From an uncultured Chitinophagaceae bacterium (GTDB taxonomy: Bacteria > Bacteroidota > Bacteroidia > Chitinophagales > Chitinophagaceae), in the NCBI GenBank assembly GCA_946885665.1, contig CAMPGT010000024.1, positions 1-24,903 of the forward strand: a stretch of DNA of 24,903 nt, in the 5' to 3' direction. Both the position numbers and the translations under genes were made by a program. Under the pieces are notes generated by a model, which worked only from the letters and a program-made list of their open reading frames with translations, ran no database searches and was not told where the DNA came from. Positions 1 to 8,335 of this stretch are shown here, in pieces (the first letter of the stretch is position 1; each line of letters starts with the position of its first letter).

Positions 1-55
1 CCTATCCCCCTCTGGAGGGGGTGGTCCCGACGAAGGAGGGACCGGGGGAGGACTC
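1..55 (-). repeat. Palindromic intergenic repeat, module D (copy 1)
   Basis: This is a 55-base GC-rich element cut by, or abutting, the window edge. It has two inverted repeats: stem CCCCCT/AGGGGG with loop CTGG, then GGTCCC/GGGACC around a 9-base loop. Two more full-length copies lie in the opposite orientation at 19807-19861 and 19884-19938, and a shortened copy in this orientation at 16409-16443. It is non-coding and no transposase is nearby. It is followed by AT-rich sequence resembling modules B and A (about 95-160), leading into the surA promoter. Confidence 0.85.
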
Positions 56-159
56 GCCGCCAGGGAGGCGGGTTGAAAAGATCGGAATTGATGCTTTTTA
101 GCAAAAATCGGCAATCGTCAAATAACCCACTTTTAACGTTTAACATTTAAGTTAAAACT

Positions 160-167
160 TACTTTTG
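160..167 (+). promoter_or_regulatory. Bacteroidota -7 box of surA
   Basis: TACTTTTG matches the Bacteroidota -7 consensus TAnnTTTG exactly and ends 6 bases before the ATG at 174. The transcript would be leaderless or nearly so. A TTG at 165 that could be read as an in-frame start lies inside this box, so it should not be used as the start codon. No strong -33 TTTG is seen, only TTTA-rich sequence near 138. Confidence 0.6.
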
Positions 168-173
168 AGCAGT

Positions 174-1538
174 ATGCTTAAGAATATTCTTTCCGCATGT
201 ACACTAACCATCCTCTCCGCCACCGCATTTGCCCAGCATAAAGTAGTGGCCGATAAGATCGTAGGTATCGTGGGCGACAAGGTCATCCTCCAGTCCGACA
301 TCTCCAACGCCGTGTCCGACCTCCAACGCCAGGGCACCCAACTGCCGCCAGACGTTGACTGCTACATCATGGAGCAGCAACTGATATCGAAAGCAATGGT
401 GCTGCAGGCCGAAAAAGACTCGATACAGGTGGGAGAAGATGAGATCGAAGCGCTGCTCGACAACCAGATCCGCGGATTCATCCAGCAATACGGATCAAAA
501 GAAGCCCTGGAAGAAATAGCCGGAAGAACCGTTTACCAGATCAAGGAAGATTTCCGGCCCAGCTTCCGCGAAAGAGAACTTTCCAAACGCATGCAGCAGA
601 AGGTGGTGGAAGCGGTAAGGATCACCCCCCAGGAAGTAAAAGCATATTACGACAAGATACCACCCGACAGCCTCGCCTACCTTGAATCGGAACTCGAAAT
701 AGGAGAAATTGTCGTGTACCCGAAGCCCAGCCGCGACCTGGAAAAACTCGCCATGGACGAGCTGACCGACTTCAGGAACCAGGTGCAGAACGGGAAAGCC
801 ACTTTTGAAACGCTGGCCTCATTGTATTCAGATGATCCGGCCGTGAAGGAGAACAGGGGCCAGTACGCCATCAACCGCGGCGAAAAAACCTGGGATCCGG
901 CATTTCTCAACCATGCGTTCCGCCTGAAAGAGGGCCAGATATCTCCCGTGTTCAAATCAAAATTCGGATACCACATCATACAGATGGTCAGCAGGGCCGG
1001 CGATGACGCCATCGTTCGTCACATTCTTCGTATACCCAAGGTTACCGAAACAGAAATCAACGCAGCCATCAAAAGCCTCGACTCGGTACGCGCCAAATTA
1101 GTTGCGGGCACGATCAGCTTCGGCGCGGCCGTTGCCCAATACAGCGAAGATGATAACTCCAAATACACAGGGGGTATGGTACAGGGGCAGAATGGCGGCA
1201 GCTTCCTCACCATTGACCAGCTCGACAAAGACATGGTGACGATGCTCAAAAACCTGGATGTTGGTGAATATTCAAAACCAACGCCGTTTAACGACCAGCG
1301 TGGCAAGCAGGGGGTGCGTATCGTTTTCCTGAAAACACGAACCGAACCGCACCGCGAAAACCTGAAAGACGACTATAACAGGGTAGCACAGCGTGCCCTC
1401 GAAATAAAAAAGCAGGGAGTGCTCGAGAAGTGGTTCGCCGAAAAGATTCCTACGTTTTACCTGCTCATCGACAATGAATTCCACAGTTGCGGAACTTTAC
1501 AGAACTGGTTTAGGTACGCGGCAAAAGCAGGGGATTAA
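174..1538 (+). CDS. SurA-like periplasmic peptidyl-prolyl isomerase
   Basis: Periplasmic folding chaperone and PPIase, likely helping outer-membrane proteins to fold. From ATG 174 the protein has 454 residues. It starts with a signal peptide (LKNILSACTLTILSATAFAQ, cleavage near AFAQ). A SurA N-terminal region follows, beginning VADKIVGIVGDKVILQSDI. Two parvulin-type rotamase domains come next: one around residues 175-280 (ELEIGEIVVYP through FGYHIIQM) and a more divergent one around 285-395 (VRHILRIP onward, with GGSF and YSKPTPF). The C-terminal tail (KIPTFYLLIDNEF) resembles that of Bacteroidota SurA homologues. A TTG three codons upstream is open in frame but lies in the promoter -7 box. 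The gene appears to be monocistronic here, since the next gene begins after an intergenic stretch. PPIase family membership is strong; equivalence to E. coli SurA is by domain order only. Confidence 0.9.
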   Translation: MLKNILSACTLTILSATAFAQHKVVADKIVGIVGDKVILQSDISNAVSDLQRQGTQLPPDVDCYIMEQQLISKAMVLQAEKDSIQVGEDEIEALLDNQIRGFIQQYGSKEALEEIAGRTVYQIKEDFRPSFRERELSKRMQQKVVEAVRITPQEVKAYYDKIPPDSLAYLESELEIGEIVVYPKPSRDLEKLAMDELTDFRNQVQNGKATFETLASLYSDDPAVKENRGQYAINRGEKTWDPAFLNHAFRLKEGQISPVFKSKFGYHIIQMVSRAGDDAIVRHILRIPKVTETEINAAIKSLDSVRAKLVAGTISFGAAVAQYSEDDNSKYTGGMVQGQNGGSFLTIDQLDKDMVTMLKNLDVGEYSKPTPFNDQRGKQGVRIVFLKTRTEPHRENLKDDYNRVAQRALEIKKQGVLEKWFAEKIPTFYLLIDNEFHSCGTLQNWFRYAAKAGD

Positions 1539-1680
1539 TTCATAAGAGAAAACACCTAAAACCAATTAATTACGCTCGTATTTGCAATAGCGCGCCGGGT
1601 TTTGCGATTAATATTGTAAACAACCCTGTAAAATCGCCACGCCCGATCCTATACCGTCCCGCCCATTAACCTCATTCAAT

Positions 1681-3234
1681 TCAGGCGATGCCACTGCAGA
1701 GGCCACACTAAGAGCAGAGAACGAACAGCTTCGGCTACAGGTTTCCGCCCTCAGGAGAATCCAGAGAGATTACGAAGAAATTGTTGAGAACGCCACAGAG
1801 GTTGTCTTTAAACTGGACAGCGAGGGGAAGTTTTACTTCGTTTCTCCCGAATATAAACGGATGTTCGACTACAGCGACGATGAAATGAATGGCATTCATT
1901 TCTCATCTGTCATTCATCCCGACGACCTGCCGCTGGCAGTTGAAACTTTTCATGAGCTCGAACAATTCGGGAAGGCAAGCAGCAGCATCAATTTCAGAGT
2001 GCGCCACAGGGATGGAAGGTACAAATGGGTCAACTGCTCTGCCGTGTGCTTGTATGAAGACGGCAACCCTTCGCGCTTCATCGGCATGGCGCACGACGTA
2101 AGCAGGCTGCACGACCTGCTCGACGAGCTGCGCGCCTCCGAAACCGCTCTTAAAATTAGTGAAGAACGATACCGTTCGCTGTTCGAAGCCCTGGGCGAAG
2201 GTGCAGTGCTGGTGAATAAGGAAGGAACCGTGATAGCGGTTAACCGCAGTGCAGAAAGAATATTTGGGGTAGAAAAGAATAAGCCTGTTTCCATGAATGT
2301 GTTTATAGAGGACTATGGTTACATACATGAAGACGGCTCACCCTTCCCGCCGGAAACGCATCCCAGCATGATCACGCTCAGAACGGGCCAGCCTTACAAG
2401 GATGTGGTGATCGGGATTCAAAAGCCGAATGGCCATCTGACCTGGATATCGCTGAACACGGAGCCCATTTACTACACAGAAAACCGGGAAACACCCGATG
2501 CTGTTGTTGCTTCGTTTTATGATATCACGCAGGCAAAAAATGACAGGGCGGAACTGATCAGGAACCAGCAACTGCTGGCGCTCGAAAGCGAGAGATATGT
2601 AAGGGCGATGAAAGCAGTGGCCGAAGCGGTAGTGGACGCGCAGGAAAAAGAAAGGGCCGACATTGCCTTTGAACTGCATGATAACGTGAACCAGATCCTT
2701 TCCACCGTGAGGCTGTACCTCGACCTGGCGATTATCAACGAAAAGGACCGGGTGCCGCTGCTTCAGCGAAGCTCGAAGGGGCTCGCTAATGCGGTCAATG
2801 AGATCAGTAAGCTCTCCCATTCGCTTGTACCATCCAGCGTAACCGATCTTGGGCTCGTAGCTTCCATCGACGACATGATAAATAGTTTGCAGCACATGCA
2901 GCGCATGAAGGCCGAATTTCATCATGCGGGTAACGTGGAAGTGATGAGCGAGAAGCATAAACTTGTACTTTTCCGTATTATCCAGGAGCAGGTAACCAAT
3001 GTGCTGAAGCACGCCGATGCATCCGCACTCACCATTGATCTGGTGTCGGAGCCGGCCTCCATCTCCCTAACGATTTCGGACGATGGAAAAGGGGCGGACC
3101 CCGGCAGTCTTAAATTCAAAAAAGGTGTCGGTCTTTATAATATTGCAAACCGTGCTGAGTTATTTAATGGTAAATTGAGTATCATCACAGCGCCTGGTGA
3201 AGGATTCAGGCTGAATGTTCTTATACCTATCTAA
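1681..3234 (+). CDS. PAS-PAS sensor histidine kinase, HisKA_3 type (start unresolved)
   Basis: Cytoplasmic-type sensor kinase with no membrane segments visible. The first ATG in frame is 1861, but coding clearly extends upstream. The frame is open from 1612 and encodes a helical lead-in (ENEQLRLQVSALRR, from about 1717) and the start of a PAS fold (EIVENATEVVFKLDSEGKFY, from about 1780). No ATG, GTG or TTG occurs in frame between 1612 and 1861, so the start given is a coding estimate. Counting from 1861: PAS-1 ends near residue 80; PAS-2 spans about 103-223; a short coiled coil follows. The HisKA_3 motif FELHDNVNQIL has its phosphoacceptor His at bases 2677-2679 (residue 273). The HATPase domain has its N-box Asn at residue 380, a G-box (SDDGKGAD) and GVGLYNI. 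The partner regulator starts 15 bases downstream. It is paralogous to the kinase at 5859. An ATG at 1688 in another frame, plus a one-base indel, could be the true start. Confidence 0.85.
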   Translation, partial: SGDATAEATLRAENEQLRLQVSALRRIQRDYEEIVENATEVVFKLDSEGKFYFVSPEYKRMFDYSDDEMNGIHFSSVIHPDDLPLAVETFHELEQFGKASSSINFRVRHRDGRYKWVNCSAVCLYEDGNPSRFIGMAHDVSRLHDLLDELRASETALKISEERYRSLFEALGEGAVLVNKEGTVIAVNRSAERIFGVEKNKPVSMNVFIEDYGYIHEDGSPFPPETHPSMITLRTGQPYKDVVIGIQKPNGHLTWISLNTEPIYYTENRETPDAVVASFYDITQAKNDRAELIRNQQLLALESERYVRAMKAVAEAVVDAQEKERADIAFELHDNVNQILSTVRLYLDLAIINEKDRVPLLQRSSKGLANAVNEISKLSHSLVPSSVTDLGLVASIDDMINSLQHMQRMKAEFHHAGNVEVMSEKHKLVLFRIIQEQVTNVLKHADASALTIDLVSEPASISLTISDDGKGADPGSLKFKKGVGLYNIANRAELFNGKLSIITAPGEGFRLNVLIPI

Positions 3235-3249
3235 ACTTAAATCCATAGG

Positions 3250-3888
3250 ATGGAAAAAATTAATGTGTTAATTGCGGACGATCATAAGCTTATCCGGGAA
3301 ACATGGAGCTACATCCTTAATAGCGATCCCCGTTTCCAGGTAATTGCAGAATGTGGTGACTCTGAGCAGGCCGTGGAAATGACGAAACTGAAGCGCCCGC
3401 ACATTGTCCTCATGGATATCAACATCATGCCGATTTCAGGTTTTGAGGCCACCGAACGTATCAAAAGGGTGTCGCCCACAACAAAAGTAATCGGTGTCTC
3501 GATGCACTCTCAACCAGCCTATGCCAAAAGAATGCTGCAGATAGGCGCCAAGGGATACGTGACCAAGAACTCATCCAAAGAAGAAATGATCCGTGCCATC
3601 CTCGAAGTGAACGAGGGCAGCAAATATATCTGCGAGGAGATCAAAAACAATATCTCCGAACTGGTGCTGGAAGAAAACAAGGACATTCCCAACGTGAACG
3701 CGCTGACAGAAAGGGAAATAGAGATCATCAACCTTATTAAGGAGGGCCACTCCTCGAAAGAAATTGCGGCCACACTTAATATTTCGCTAAAAACGGTGGA
3801 AGTGCACAGGCACAATGTGCTGAAGAAGTTGAAGTTAAAAAATTCTGCATCATTGGTGAATTTCATTAACCAATCGACGAATGCATAA
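3250..3888 (+). CDS. NarL/LuxR-type response regulator
   Basis: A 212-residue DNA-binding response regulator. The receiver domain (residues 1-120) has the acidic pair D10/D11, phosphoacceptor D56 (VLMDINIMP), S84 and K106 (VTKNSS). The C-terminal LuxR helix-turn-helix spans about 147-208, with LTEREIEIINLIKEG, SSKEIAATLNISLKTVEVHR and LKKLK. It follows its kinase by 15 bases and is presumably co-transcribed and phosphorylated by it. It is strongly similar to the regulator at 7691; both carry the identical string VSMHSQPAYAK. Target genes cannot be told from this sequence. Confidence 0.93.
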   Translation: MEKINVLIADDHKLIRETWSYILNSDPRFQVIAECGDSEQAVEMTKLKRPHIVLMDINIMPISGFEATERIKRVSPTTKVIGVSMHSQPAYAKRMLQIGAKGYVTKNSSKEEMIRAILEVNEGSKYICEEIKNNISELVLEENKDIPNVNALTEREIEIINLIKEGHSSKEIAATLNISLKTVEVHRHNVLKKLKLKNSASLVNFINQSTNA

Positions 3889-3895
3889 TTTGATA

Positions 3896-3903
3896 TACCT
3901 TCG
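3896..3903 (+). promoter_or_regulatory. Possible -7 box for the PurF-like gene
   Basis: TACCTTCG differs by one base from TAnnTTTG and ends 8 bases before the ATG at 3912, the same layout as for surA and the TetR gene. A TTG near 3854 is further upstream than ideal for a -33 element. If real, the PurF-like gene is transcribed separately from the preceding regulator. Confidence 0.35.
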
Positions 3904-3911
3904 CGCAAGCC

Positions 3912-5759
3912 ATGAGCGATGATATCAAGCATGAATGCGGATTGGCATTCATCCGTCTGAGGAAGCCGTTTTCTTACTACCAACAGCGGCACGGTACAGT
4001 TATGTGGGGGCTCAACAAGCTGTACGTACTGATGGAAAAACAGCACAACCGTGGCCAGGACGGGGCAGGTGTTGCAGCGGTGAAACTGAATACAGAACCA
4101 GGCTATCCCTTCCTGAACCGCATCAGGAGCGCTAACAACCAGCCCATCGCCGAAATTTTCTCAGCCATCAACAAGGAGGTACAGGAATACCAGCTATACC
4201 AGCCCGACATCACCCATCATCCCGGCCTGATGAAGGGACACATCGGATTCCTGGGCGAATTGCTCCTCGGCCACCTTCGTTATGGAACACAGGGCAGAAA
4301 CAATGTTGAATTCTGTCACCCCTTCATCAAGCGCCACACCATTCCCGCCCGAAACCTGGCGCTCGCAGGCAACTTCAACCTCGTTAATACCGACGAACTT
4401 TTTTCACTCGTTAATATAAATCCCGGCGAGTTTCAAAAACAAAGCGACCTGGCTGCAATGATGGAAGTGATCCATCACTTCATTGTCAATGCAGATGAGG
4501 AATGTCCCGGCGAACTGGATGTGGCCCAAATATTACGCAGGTCCATCGAGCTATTCGACGGAGGCTTCACTGTTGGCGGATTGGTAGGCAACGGCGATTC
4601 GTTCGTGTTTCGCGATGCACACGGCATCCGGCCGGCATATTATTACATCAGCGACGAGGTGGTGGTGGCTGCGTCGGAACGGGCGGCGATCCGCACTGTT
4701 TTCAATGTGGGCGAGAATGAAGTAAAGGAACTGATGCCGGGCATGGGCATCATCGTGAAGGCCGACGGTTCCATTGAACTCGAACAACTGGTACCCGCGA
4801 AAGAAAGAAGGGCCTGCAGTTTTGAAAGAATTTACTTTTCGCGCGGGAGCGACGAAAAAATCTATAGCGAAAGAAGCGCACTTGGGTACAACCTCAGCAA
4901 CCAGGTGCTTGAAGCGGTTCAGCACGACACAAAAAATACCATTCTCTCTTTTATTCCCAACACCGCCGAGGTGGCCTTTTATGGCCTTGCGAAGGGAATG
5001 GGCGACTACCTGAACAAGGTGAAGATCGAGCGGATATTGTCATGGGGTAATGATATTTCGGAAGAAAAGCTTTCGGAAATGATCAACCGCAAGATCCGGA
5101 TCGAGAAAGTGGCCATCAAGGACGTGAAGATGAGAACCTTCATCACCGAGGATGTAAGCCGCAACGAGATGGTGCAGCACGTTTACGACATCACCTATGG
5201 TACCGTCAGGAAGAACGTTGACACCCTCGTGGTGATCGACGACTCCATTGTAAGGGGCACCACGTTAAAGGAGAGCATTGTAAGGATGCTGGCCCGGCTT
5301 GAGCCGAAAAAGATCATCATCGTTTCGTCGGCGCCACAGATCAGGTATCCTGATTGTTACGGCATTGATATGAGCAAGCTTGGCGATTTTATCGCCTTCC
5401 GCGCTGCCATAGCGCTCGTAAAAGAGAAAGGAAAGGAGAACTGCCTGCAGGAGCTGTACGATAAGTGCAAAGAATTGAAACGCTCGGGATTGTTGCACAC
5501 TGAAAACGTTGTGCAGCAGTTATATAAAATGTTCACTACGGACGAGATCACCGAAAAAATAGCGCAGCTAATCACGCCAAAAGAACTCACTACGCCGGTC
5601 CAGGTTATTTACCAGACCATTGAATCGCTTCACCTCGCCTGCCCAACCAACACGGGCGACTGGTATTTCACGGGCAACTATCCCACACCGGGAGGAAACA
5701 AGGTTGTCAACATTGCCTTTATTAACTATATGGAAGGAAAGAATGTAAGGGGGTATTGA
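3912..5759 (+). CDS. PurF-like amidophosphoribosyltransferase (long Bacteroidota form)
   Basis: Predicted to transfer ammonia from glutamine to PRPP, giving 5-phosphoribosylamine, the first step of purine synthesis. The 615-residue protein has an N-terminal class II glutamine amidotransferase domain. Its nucleophile is Cys9 (KHECGLAF), exposed after removal of an eight-residue propeptide. Other GATase motifs include NRGQDGAG, GHLRYGTQG and LAGNFNLVN. The C-terminal phosphoribosyltransferase domain has the PRPP loop VVIDDSIVRGTTL (D443/D444). The protein is about 100 residues longer than E. coli PurF; the C-terminal end (from about 555) has no PurF equivalent I recognise. Bacteroidota often carry this long form in addition to a standard PurF, so a purF symbol is withheld. 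It sits between two paralogous kinase/regulator pairs without an obvious functional link. A propeptide-less Cys2 start is not available. Confidence 0.9.
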   Translation: MSDDIKHECGLAFIRLRKPFSYYQQRHGTVMWGLNKLYVLMEKQHNRGQDGAGVAAVKLNTEPGYPFLNRIRSANNQPIAEIFSAINKEVQEYQLYQPDITHHPGLMKGHIGFLGELLLGHLRYGTQGRNNVEFCHPFIKRHTIPARNLALAGNFNLVNTDELFSLVNINPGEFQKQSDLAAMMEVIHHFIVNADEECPGELDVAQILRRSIELFDGGFTVGGLVGNGDSFVFRDAHGIRPAYYYISDEVVVAASERAAIRTVFNVGENEVKELMPGMGIIVKADGSIELEQLVPAKERRACSFERIYFSRGSDEKIYSERSALGYNLSNQVLEAVQHDTKNTILSFIPNTAEVAFYGLAKGMGDYLNKVKIERILSWGNDISEEKLSEMINRKIRIEKVAIKDVKMRTFITEDVSRNEMVQHVYDITYGTVRKNVDTLVVIDDSIVRGTTLKESIVRMLARLEPKKIIIVSSAPQIRYPDCYGIDMSKLGDFIAFRAAIALVKEKGKENCLQELYDKCKELKRSGLLHTENVVQQLYKMFTTDEITEKIAQLITPKELTTPVQVIYQTIESLHLACPTNTGDWYFTGNYPTPGGNKVVNIAFINYMEGKNVRGY

Positions 5760-5858
5760 GATGGGCAATGGGCAAAATTGCAGTTTGCCGATTCCAGCTT
5801 GCCGAACTTTTTAATTCTCCAAACCTCAAAGAATTGATTTATATTGAAGTTGTAAAGA
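5760..5858. repeat. Intergenic GCAAT/TTGCC-rich stretch (module B-like)
   Basis: The 99 bases between the PurF-like gene and the second kinase include, at about 5763-5806, repeated GGGCAA, TTGCCGA and CTTGCCGAA units with local inverted complementarity (GGGCAA against TTGCC). Similar units (GCCAATTGCCG, GATTGCCG) occur at 22480-22510 and around 16340-16350. No protein-coding signal is seen. Confidence 0.4.
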
Positions 5859-7679
5859 ATGTCCATGGAAACGACCCGGAATCTCACCTTATTCCTTCAC
5901 AAATCCGGTAGCATTTATCACATTGCCATCGACACAAGGGGCAAGTATAGGTACGCGAATGAGCTGTACAAGAAGATTTTCTTCAAATCGCCCGACGATA
6001 TCAACACCAGTTTTGAACAAACCGTCTATCCTGTCGACCATTTCCTGTACAAGGATGCCATGAGCGAGGCGCTCTCGAACCCGGGCAAAACAGTATGCGT
6101 GGACCTCAGGAAAAATCGGGGCGACGGCGCCATATTCTGGATCCGGTGGGAATTCTGCGCCATCACCGAAAACGAGGAAGTTACCGGTCTGCAATGCCTC
6201 GGCACGGACCACAGCGAAACGAAGCGGGCCGAAATGGAAAAAATCGAGGCCCAGGAAAAGCTTACGCGCGAGCGATACCTCCTCCGCACACTCATCGACA
6301 ATCTTCCGGATTCCATATATGTAAAAGACAACCAATCGCGATTCATCCTCACCAACCGGGCGCAACTCAACCTGATCGGCGCCGAATCCGAGGAAGAGGC
6401 GATCGGCAAAACGATTACCGAATACATAGATGAGAAGGCGGCCGCCGAGGTCCTTAAAAACGACACTCGTTTGTTCAACACCGGCGAGGCGCTCATCAAT
6501 GAAGAAGAATACATCATTACCCATGATGGCGAAAAACGATGGCTGCTCACCACCAGGGTGCCGCTGCAGGAAGATGACAATAACGTTATCGGGCTGGTAG
6601 GCATCAGCCGGGATATTACCGACCGAAAAAAGATAGAACAGTCCCTGCGGATCAGCATCGAGCGGTTCAACATCGTTTCAAAAGCCACCAACGATGCCAT
6701 CTGGGACTGGGACCTCGTTTCCGACAGCGTGCTGTGGAACGATGCGGTCAGGTCACTTTTTGGCTACAGCCAGCAAGAGATCGATGATGAGGGTGACTGG
6801 TGGGAGGTGCATATCCATCCCGACGACAGGGAACGGGTATTGTCGAAAGTACATAAACACATCAGCAAGGGTATTGAAAGCTGGCAGGACGAATACCGGT
6901 TCATCTGTTCGGACGGAACGGAAAAATGGGTGTTCGACCGCGGTTTCATTTTGCTTAACGACAAGCACGAACCTTACCGCATGATCGGCGCGATGATGGA
7001 CATCACCGAAAGAAAAAAATTGCAGGACGAGCTGGCGGCGCAGGGCATTGCCCGGCAAAAAGTGGTCACTGAGGCCACCATCATGGCCCAGGAAAAAGAA
7101 AGAGCCGAAATAGGCAGGGAGTTGCACGACAACATCAACCAGATACTTACCACAACAAAAATGTATCTTGACATGGCGCTGACGGAAAAAGACATCAGCG
7201 AGGAGCTGATCCTGAAGAGCCACGAAAACATTTCAAGCGCCATCGAAGAGATTAGGGGCCTGTCCAAATCGCTGGTACCGCCTTCACTTGGCGACATCGG
7301 CATAAAAGAAGCCATCGCTGAAATGCTGGATAACCTCAAGATCTCACAAAAGATCAACATCCGGTTAAAAACCAGTGGCATAGCGAAGGCCCTGATCCCG
7401 GACAAAGTGCAGTTGATGGCTTTCAGGATCGTTCAGGAACAGGTGAGCAACATTCTGAAACATTCAAAAGCCACGGAAGCGGAGATAAAGCTGGCCATCC
7501 ACAAAAAGGAACTGGTAATTACCATTACCGACAACGGAGTGGGCTTCGATCCGCGAAAAAGAATGAAGGGCATTGGCCTGATGAACATTACCAGCAGGGC
7601 GGAGGTGCACAACGGCGATGTGGATATTATCAGCGCACCCGGCAGCGGTTGCACAGTTAAAATTTCAATTCCTCTCTAA
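5859..7679 (+). CDS. Triple-PAS sensor histidine kinase, HisKA_3 type
   Basis: A 606-residue soluble sensor kinase with no signal peptide or membrane segments. An N-terminal PAS-like domain spans about 10-122 (GKYRYANELYKKIF). PAS-2 spans about 140-258 (LRTLIDNLPDSIYVKDNQSR through GISRDITDRKK). PAS-3 spans about 265-388 and ends in the PAC motif MMDITERKK. The HisKA_3 domain has RELHDNINQIL with phosphoacceptor His423 (bases 7125-7127). The HATPase domain has N-box Asn531 (QEQVSNILKH), the G-box TDNGVGFD and KGIGLMNI. The kinase core is clearly paralogous to that of the kinase ending at 3234, while the sensory half has one more PAS domain, implying a different signal. ATG 5859 is used; ATG 5865 is an equal alternative. 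The partner regulator begins 11 bases downstream. Confidence 0.92.
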   Translation: MSMETTRNLTLFLHKSGSIYHIAIDTRGKYRYANELYKKIFFKSPDDINTSFEQTVYPVDHFLYKDAMSEALSNPGKTVCVDLRKNRGDGAIFWIRWEFCAITENEEVTGLQCLGTDHSETKRAEMEKIEAQEKLTRERYLLRTLIDNLPDSIYVKDNQSRFILTNRAQLNLIGAESEEEAIGKTITEYIDEKAAAEVLKNDTRLFNTGEALINEEEYIITHDGEKRWLLTTRVPLQEDDNNVIGLVGISRDITDRKKIEQSLRISIERFNIVSKATNDAIWDWDLVSDSVLWNDAVRSLFGYSQQEIDDEGDWWEVHIHPDDRERVLSKVHKHISKGIESWQDEYRFICSDGTEKWVFDRGFILLNDKHEPYRMIGAMMDITERKKLQDELAAQGIARQKVVTEATIMAQEKERAEIGRELHDNINQILTTTKMYLDMALTEKDISEELILKSHENISSAIEEIRGLSKSLVPPSLGDIGIKEAIAEMLDNLKISQKINIRLKTSGIAKALIPDKVQLMAFRIVQEQVSNILKHSKATEAEIKLAIHKKELVITITDNGVGFDPRKRMKGIGLMNITSRAEVHNGDVDIISAPGSGCTVKISIPL

Positions 7680-7690
7680 AACATATACCC

Positions 7691-8326
7691 ATGGGAAAAA
7701 TAACAGTACTCATCGTTGACGATCACACACTCATAAGGGAGACCTGGTCCTTCCTCCTAGGAAGAAATGAAAACTTTGAAGTGATTGCTGAAGTGGGTGA
7801 CGGTCAAAAAGCCATCGATATTGCCCGCGACAAGCGGCCGAATATCGTTTTGCTCGACATCAACATGACGCCCCTGAACGGTTTTGACGTGCTGAAGATG
7901 ATCCGTAAGCAGTCGCCCGGCTCAAAAGTGATTGCCGTATCCATGCACTCTCAACCGGCCTATGCCAAAAAAATGCTGCGGATGGGCGCCAAGGGGTACA
8001 TCACCAAAAACTCACCCCGCCAGGAAATGCTCGACGCCATCATGGACGTTTACAACGGCAACACCTACATCTGCCAGGAGGTAAAGAACATCTTATCCGA
8101 TCAGATGCTGAATGAAGAAGATACCGCCGCCGGCCTTAACCAGCTTTCCGAAAGAGAGATCGAAGTGATCAACCAGATCCGTGACGGTCTTTCGTCCAAA
8201 GAAATTGCCGACCGCCTGGCCATTTCGATCAAAACGGTGGAGGTGCACCGCCACAACATTCTTAAAAAGCTGAAAGTGAAAAACACCGCATCCCTCATCA
8301 ATTACATAAATTCAACGGGCCTTTAG
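7691..8326 (+). CDS. NarL/LuxR-type response regulator (paralogue)
   Basis: A 211-residue response regulator paired with the kinase ending at 7679. Receiver domain: D10/D11, phosphoacceptor D56 (VLLDINMTP), S84 and K106 (ITKNSP). The LuxR helix-turn-helix is at about 147-207 (LSEREIEVINQIRDG, SSKEIADRLAISIKTVEVHR). It is strongly similar to the regulator at 3250 over its whole length, including VSMHSQPAYAK and the recognition-helix region (SIKTVEVHRHN against SLKTVEVHRHN). The two regulators may therefore bind similar sites or cross-talk. Its stop is 9 bases before the SixA-like gene, suggesting one transcript. Confidence 0.93.
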   Translation: MGKITVLIVDDHTLIRETWSFLLGRNENFEVIAEVGDGQKAIDIARDKRPNIVLLDINMTPLNGFDVLKMIRKQSPGSKVIAVSMHSQPAYAKKMLRMGAKGYITKNSPRQEMLDAIMDVYNGNTYICQEVKNILSDQMLNEEDTAAGLNQLSEREIEVINQIRDGLSSKEIADRLAISIKTVEVHRHNILKKLKVKNTASLINYINSTGL

Positions 8327-8335
8327 GTTGTATGA

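Noticed and set aside
165..173. TTG start for surA at 165
   Set aside because: The TTG is the end of a perfect TAnnTTTG -7 box; ATG 174 gives a normal signal peptide.
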